Origin: an uncultured Collinsella sp.
GTDB taxonomy: Bacteria > Actinomycetota > Coriobacteriia > Coriobacteriales > Coriobacteriaceae
Assembly: GCA_934630855.1 (NCBI GenBank)
Contig: CAKTWW010000001.1
Span: 1 to 64,000 of the forward strand
Length of the DNA stretch: 64,000 bases
Direction: 5' to 3'
Made by a program: the position numbers and the translations under genes. The notes under the pieces were generated by a model. It had not been told where the DNA came from. It did not search any database and worked only from the letters and a program-made list of their open reading frames with translations. Below are positions 62,340-64,000 of this stretch, one piece after another (within the stretch, counting starts at the first letter, position 1; the number at the start of each line of letters is the position of its first letter).

Positions 62340-62380
62340 AACGGGCGGCGCGGACAGTATCCGAGTCGCCCGTTATTTAT
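62340..62380 (+). terminator. terminator of the DUF4430 operon
   Basis: AACGGGCG/CGCCCGTT stem followed by ATTTATT. Confidence 0.75.
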
Positions 62381-62424
62381 TCCGTAAGGGAGTGCGGGAT
62401 GGCTGATCAGTTGATTTACTGGGA

Positions 62425-62734
62425 ATGGGATGCCGTTTCCCATTCAAGGCTCAACCGGAAGCCGCATCCCACTCTGGAGGCGGATTCTGGGATGCACTTT
62501 CCGCGAGGGCGGTGTGGCGGAAAGTGCATCCCGTTTCGGGGGTTTATTCTGGGATGAGCTTTCCGAAGCGGCCTCCATTGGGAAGGCGCATCCCGCTCTG
62601 AGGGCACAATCCGGGTCGTGGTTTCCGTAAGGACGCCCTTGGGGAAACCGTATCCCGTTTTGAGGCGTTATTCTGGGATGCAATTTCCGGAACGACGCCC
62701 CGGGGAAACCGTGTCCCATTTCGGCACCGTAGCC
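62425..62734. repeat. five tandem 62-bp palindromic units
   Basis: Units begin at 62425, 62487, 62549, 62611 and 62673, an exact 62-base period. Each starts (C/A)TGGGATG or a variant and reads TTTCCG ... GGAAA ... ATCCC, then a spacer such as GTTTTGAGGCGTTATT. Within each unit the first half pairs with the second, giving one hairpin (unit 2 best: GGGATGCACTTTCCGC with its exact complement). Loops and spacers differ. No reading frame with a ribosome site crosses it. The rest of the gap to 62829 holds only terminators. Confidence 0.9.
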
Positions 62735-62768
62735 CGTCTCGTTCACCCTCCTCGGCAGGCTCGGCAAA

Positions 62769-62802
62769 CAAAAAACCGGCTGGAACGAGAATTCCAACCG
62801 GT
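62769..62802 (-). terminator. terminator after GtrA gene 1
   Basis: AACCGG-TGGAA and TTCCA-CCGGTT pair around CGAGA; T6 follows on the minus strand. Confidence 0.88.
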
Positions 62803-62829
62803 TATACCTTCAAGCAAATGTCGAATAAA

Positions 62830-63237
62830 CTACGACTGCACGCCCTCGAGGAAAAAGCGACGGCTAAAGTAGTTGTACCAGGTGACCAAGAATGTGGCGA
62901 TGGCCTTCATGGCCTGGTAGCCGATGCTCAAAAACGTGACGCCCACAAACATGTACAGGTCGTTGAGGCCCAGGCCGATCACCGACAGGATGGTGAAGAT
63001 CGTGAACTCGCGCTTGCGGCTCATGCCCTCGCGGTGGTCGAACACGTACTTCATGCTGAGCCAGTAGTTGACCACGACGGACGTGATGAACGAGATCGTG
63101 GTGCTCATCAAAAAGTCGAGGTGGAACAGCTCGACGAGCGCAATGAGCATGCCCCAGTCGATGCCAAAGGAGATAAGTCCCACGACAGCGAACTTGAGGA
63201 ACTGCTTGGTATGAGGTTGTGCCAGTGCCTTGCGCAC
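62830..63237 (-). CDS. GtrA family membrane protein
   Basis: 135 residues with four membrane segments. FLKFAVVGLISFGIDWGMLI and SVVVNYWLSMKYVFDHREGM are the family marks. GtrA proteins help flip undecaprenyl-linked sugars during wall or surface glycan modification, usually beside a GtrB glycosyltransferase. It is closely similar to the next gene (63457-63852), including the MKYVF-H-EGMSR-REF stretch, so the pair arose by duplication. Confidence 0.9.
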   Translation of the reverse strand: MRKALAQPHTKQFLKFAVVGLISFGIDWGMLIALVELFHLDFLMSTTISFITSVVVNYWLSMKYVFDHREGMSRKREFTIFTILSVIGLGLNDLYMFVGVTFLSIGYQAMKAIATFLVTWYNYFSRRFFLEGVQS

Positions 63238-63385
63238 GTAATCACATCCAATGCGTTGATGAATCGAGCAGTGGATACTTTAGAGCTTTTGCAAGGGAAA
63301 CGTAAGGGCTTTGCCAAGAACTATACGAACTCGCCAAATTTTCAAGAGGCAATCCGCAAACGTGCCGAATTTGCCCGTAAACGAA

Positions 63386-63435
63386 CGAGGCCCGCGAACG
63401 ACGCCGCACTCAGTGCGCGTCGTTCGCGGGCCTCG
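63386..63435 (-). terminator. terminator-like hairpin after GtrA gene 2
   Basis: CGAGGCCCGCGAACGACG and its exact complement form an 18-bp stem with extra pairing inside. The T-tract after it is poor (TTCGTTT). Confidence 0.75.
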
Positions 63436-63456
63436 TAACGCTGCGAGAAAGCCGAG

Positions 63457-63852
63457 CTATTTGGTCTCGTCGCCCTCTAGGAAGATCTTGCGGGTCGCAA
63501 AGTTGTAGACCATGACGAGCGCGGTGGCGCAAATCTTGGCGATATTGGCCTCGAGTCCCAGGCCGGCGTTGAGTGCCAGCACAATGCCGTCGTTGAGTGC
63601 CAGACCAATCACGGACAGCACGACAAAGATGACAAACTCGCGACGGCGGCTCATGCCCTCCTTGTGCGCGAACACGTACTTCATGCTCGCGACGTAGTTA
63701 AAGATGAGCGAGACGATAAAGCCGCTGGTGTTGGCGATCAGGATGTTAAGGCCCAGACCGTAGTGGAGCAGATTCATGATGCCGAAGTCGATGACCGTGG
63801 CGACGACGCCGACGACGCCAAACTTCATGATCTGTGCAAGGAGCTTTTGCAT
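63457..63852 (-). CDS. GtrA family membrane protein
   Basis: About 131 residues, four membrane segments: MKFGVVGVVATVIDFGIMNL, NYVASMKYVFAHKEGMSRRR, ALNDGIVLALN and the basic end ATRKIFLEGDETK. Likely lipid-linked sugar translocation. Start at 63852 has AAGG-CAGG upstream; a longer frame from 63915 lacks a ribosome site. It lies 78 bases downstream of the partial gene at the window edge, so it may be the end of a glycan operon. Confidence 0.88.
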   Translation of the reverse strand: MQKLLAQIMKFGVVGVVATVIDFGIMNLLHYGLGLNILIANTSGFIVSLIFNYVASMKYVFAHKEGMSRRREFVIFVVLSVIGLALNDGIVLALNAGLGLEANIAKICATALVMVYNFATRKIFLEGDETK

Positions 63853-63930
63853 GGTACCTGCCTTAAGCTGGCGCCGGGGCGCCGTGGGGATGACAAACTC
63901 AGCAAGTTTAGCCAATCCCCGCGGGCGGGG

Positions 63931-64000
63931 CTAGGCGCGCTCCTCGATAGCACCGTTTCTATATGCATCGAGCAGCTGGCGCAGGTCCTGGATCTGGCTG
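63931..64000 (-). CDS. C-terminal end of a gene cut by the window
   Basis: The last 23 codons read SQIQDLRQLLDAYRNGAIEE then RA and a TAG stop, in typical codon use. Too short to name; the position upstream of a GtrA gene suggests a surface-glycan or glycosyltransferase gene. Confidence 0.5.
   Translation of the reverse strand, partial: SQIQDLRQLLDAYRNGAIEERA

Noticed and set aside
62425..62734. CRISPR array
   Set aside because: The units are whole hairpins of 62 bases that diverge throughout; there are no identical short repeats with unique spacers and no cas genes.
62430..62797. Small frames across the 62-bp array (both strands)
   Set aside because: No ribosome sites, and the repeated peptide only reflects the DNA repeat; unit length 62 is not a multiple of 3, so the frame changes every unit.

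Overview
The window looks like a chromosomal piece of a high-GC, Gram-positive anaerobe of the Coriobacteriia, most like Collinsella. The evidence is gene content and style rather than any database match: AddAB instead of RecBCD, a DnaE-type Pol III, desulfoferrodoxin, sortase-type and giant surface proteins, Fhs/FchA/FolD one-carbon enzymes, strong AGGAGG ribosome sites, many GTG/TTG starts, and intergenic spaces crowded with long palindromes. No rRNA or tRNA gene was seen.

Layout. 0-1.4 kb: a very GC-rich IS110-family transposase with a leader that could hold a bridge RNA. 1.4-13.5 kb: mixed housekeeping genes (CPBP protease, YgiQ radical SAM, DUF1275 membrane protein, Fe-alcohol dehydrogenase, M42 peptidase, an HTH-HipA fusion, MnmA, CysK with a divergent Rrf2 regulator, a holin-like membrane protein, YerC). 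13.7-33 kb: a DNA maintenance block (addB-addA, dnaE, a SWIM/SNF2 helicase, desulfoferrodoxin, a degenerate NadE-like protein, then ruvC-ruvA-ruvB behind a LexA-type box). 33-41 kb: Fhs, two membrane-anchored envelope proteins, a Mn-type cation diffusion facilitator and a zinc-ribbon protein. 41.5-48.4 kb: an accessory stretch with an ADP-ribosylglycohydrolase, a YhcG/DUF1016 nuclease, HicAB, two frameshifted small genes, duplicated lipoproteins and an LPKTG surface protein. 48.8-50.3 kb: FchA-like cyclohydrolase plus FolD. 50.6-54.5 kb: C69 dipeptidase and an AarF/UbiB kinase with a small partner. 54.6-62.3 kb: a cobalamin riboswitch controlling a surface protein of about 2150 residues and a smaller one, both carrying a transcobalamin-like (DUF4430) domain. 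62.8-64 kb: two GtrA membrane proteins and the end of one more gene.

Most interesting system. The riboswitch and the two DUF4430 proteins read as a B12-controlled cell-surface corrinoid capture module. The giant protein also carries a beta-propeller, which suggests a parallel with the propeller protein BtuG of Bacteroides; this is inference. Other strong points are a NadE-like protein that has lost the active-site motifs of both its domains; a FolD that lacks two usual cyclohydrolase residues and sits directly behind an FchA-family cyclohydrolase; one HTH module shared by HicB and the HipA-like protein; and several families of intergenic palindromes, including five tandem units with an exact 62-base period.
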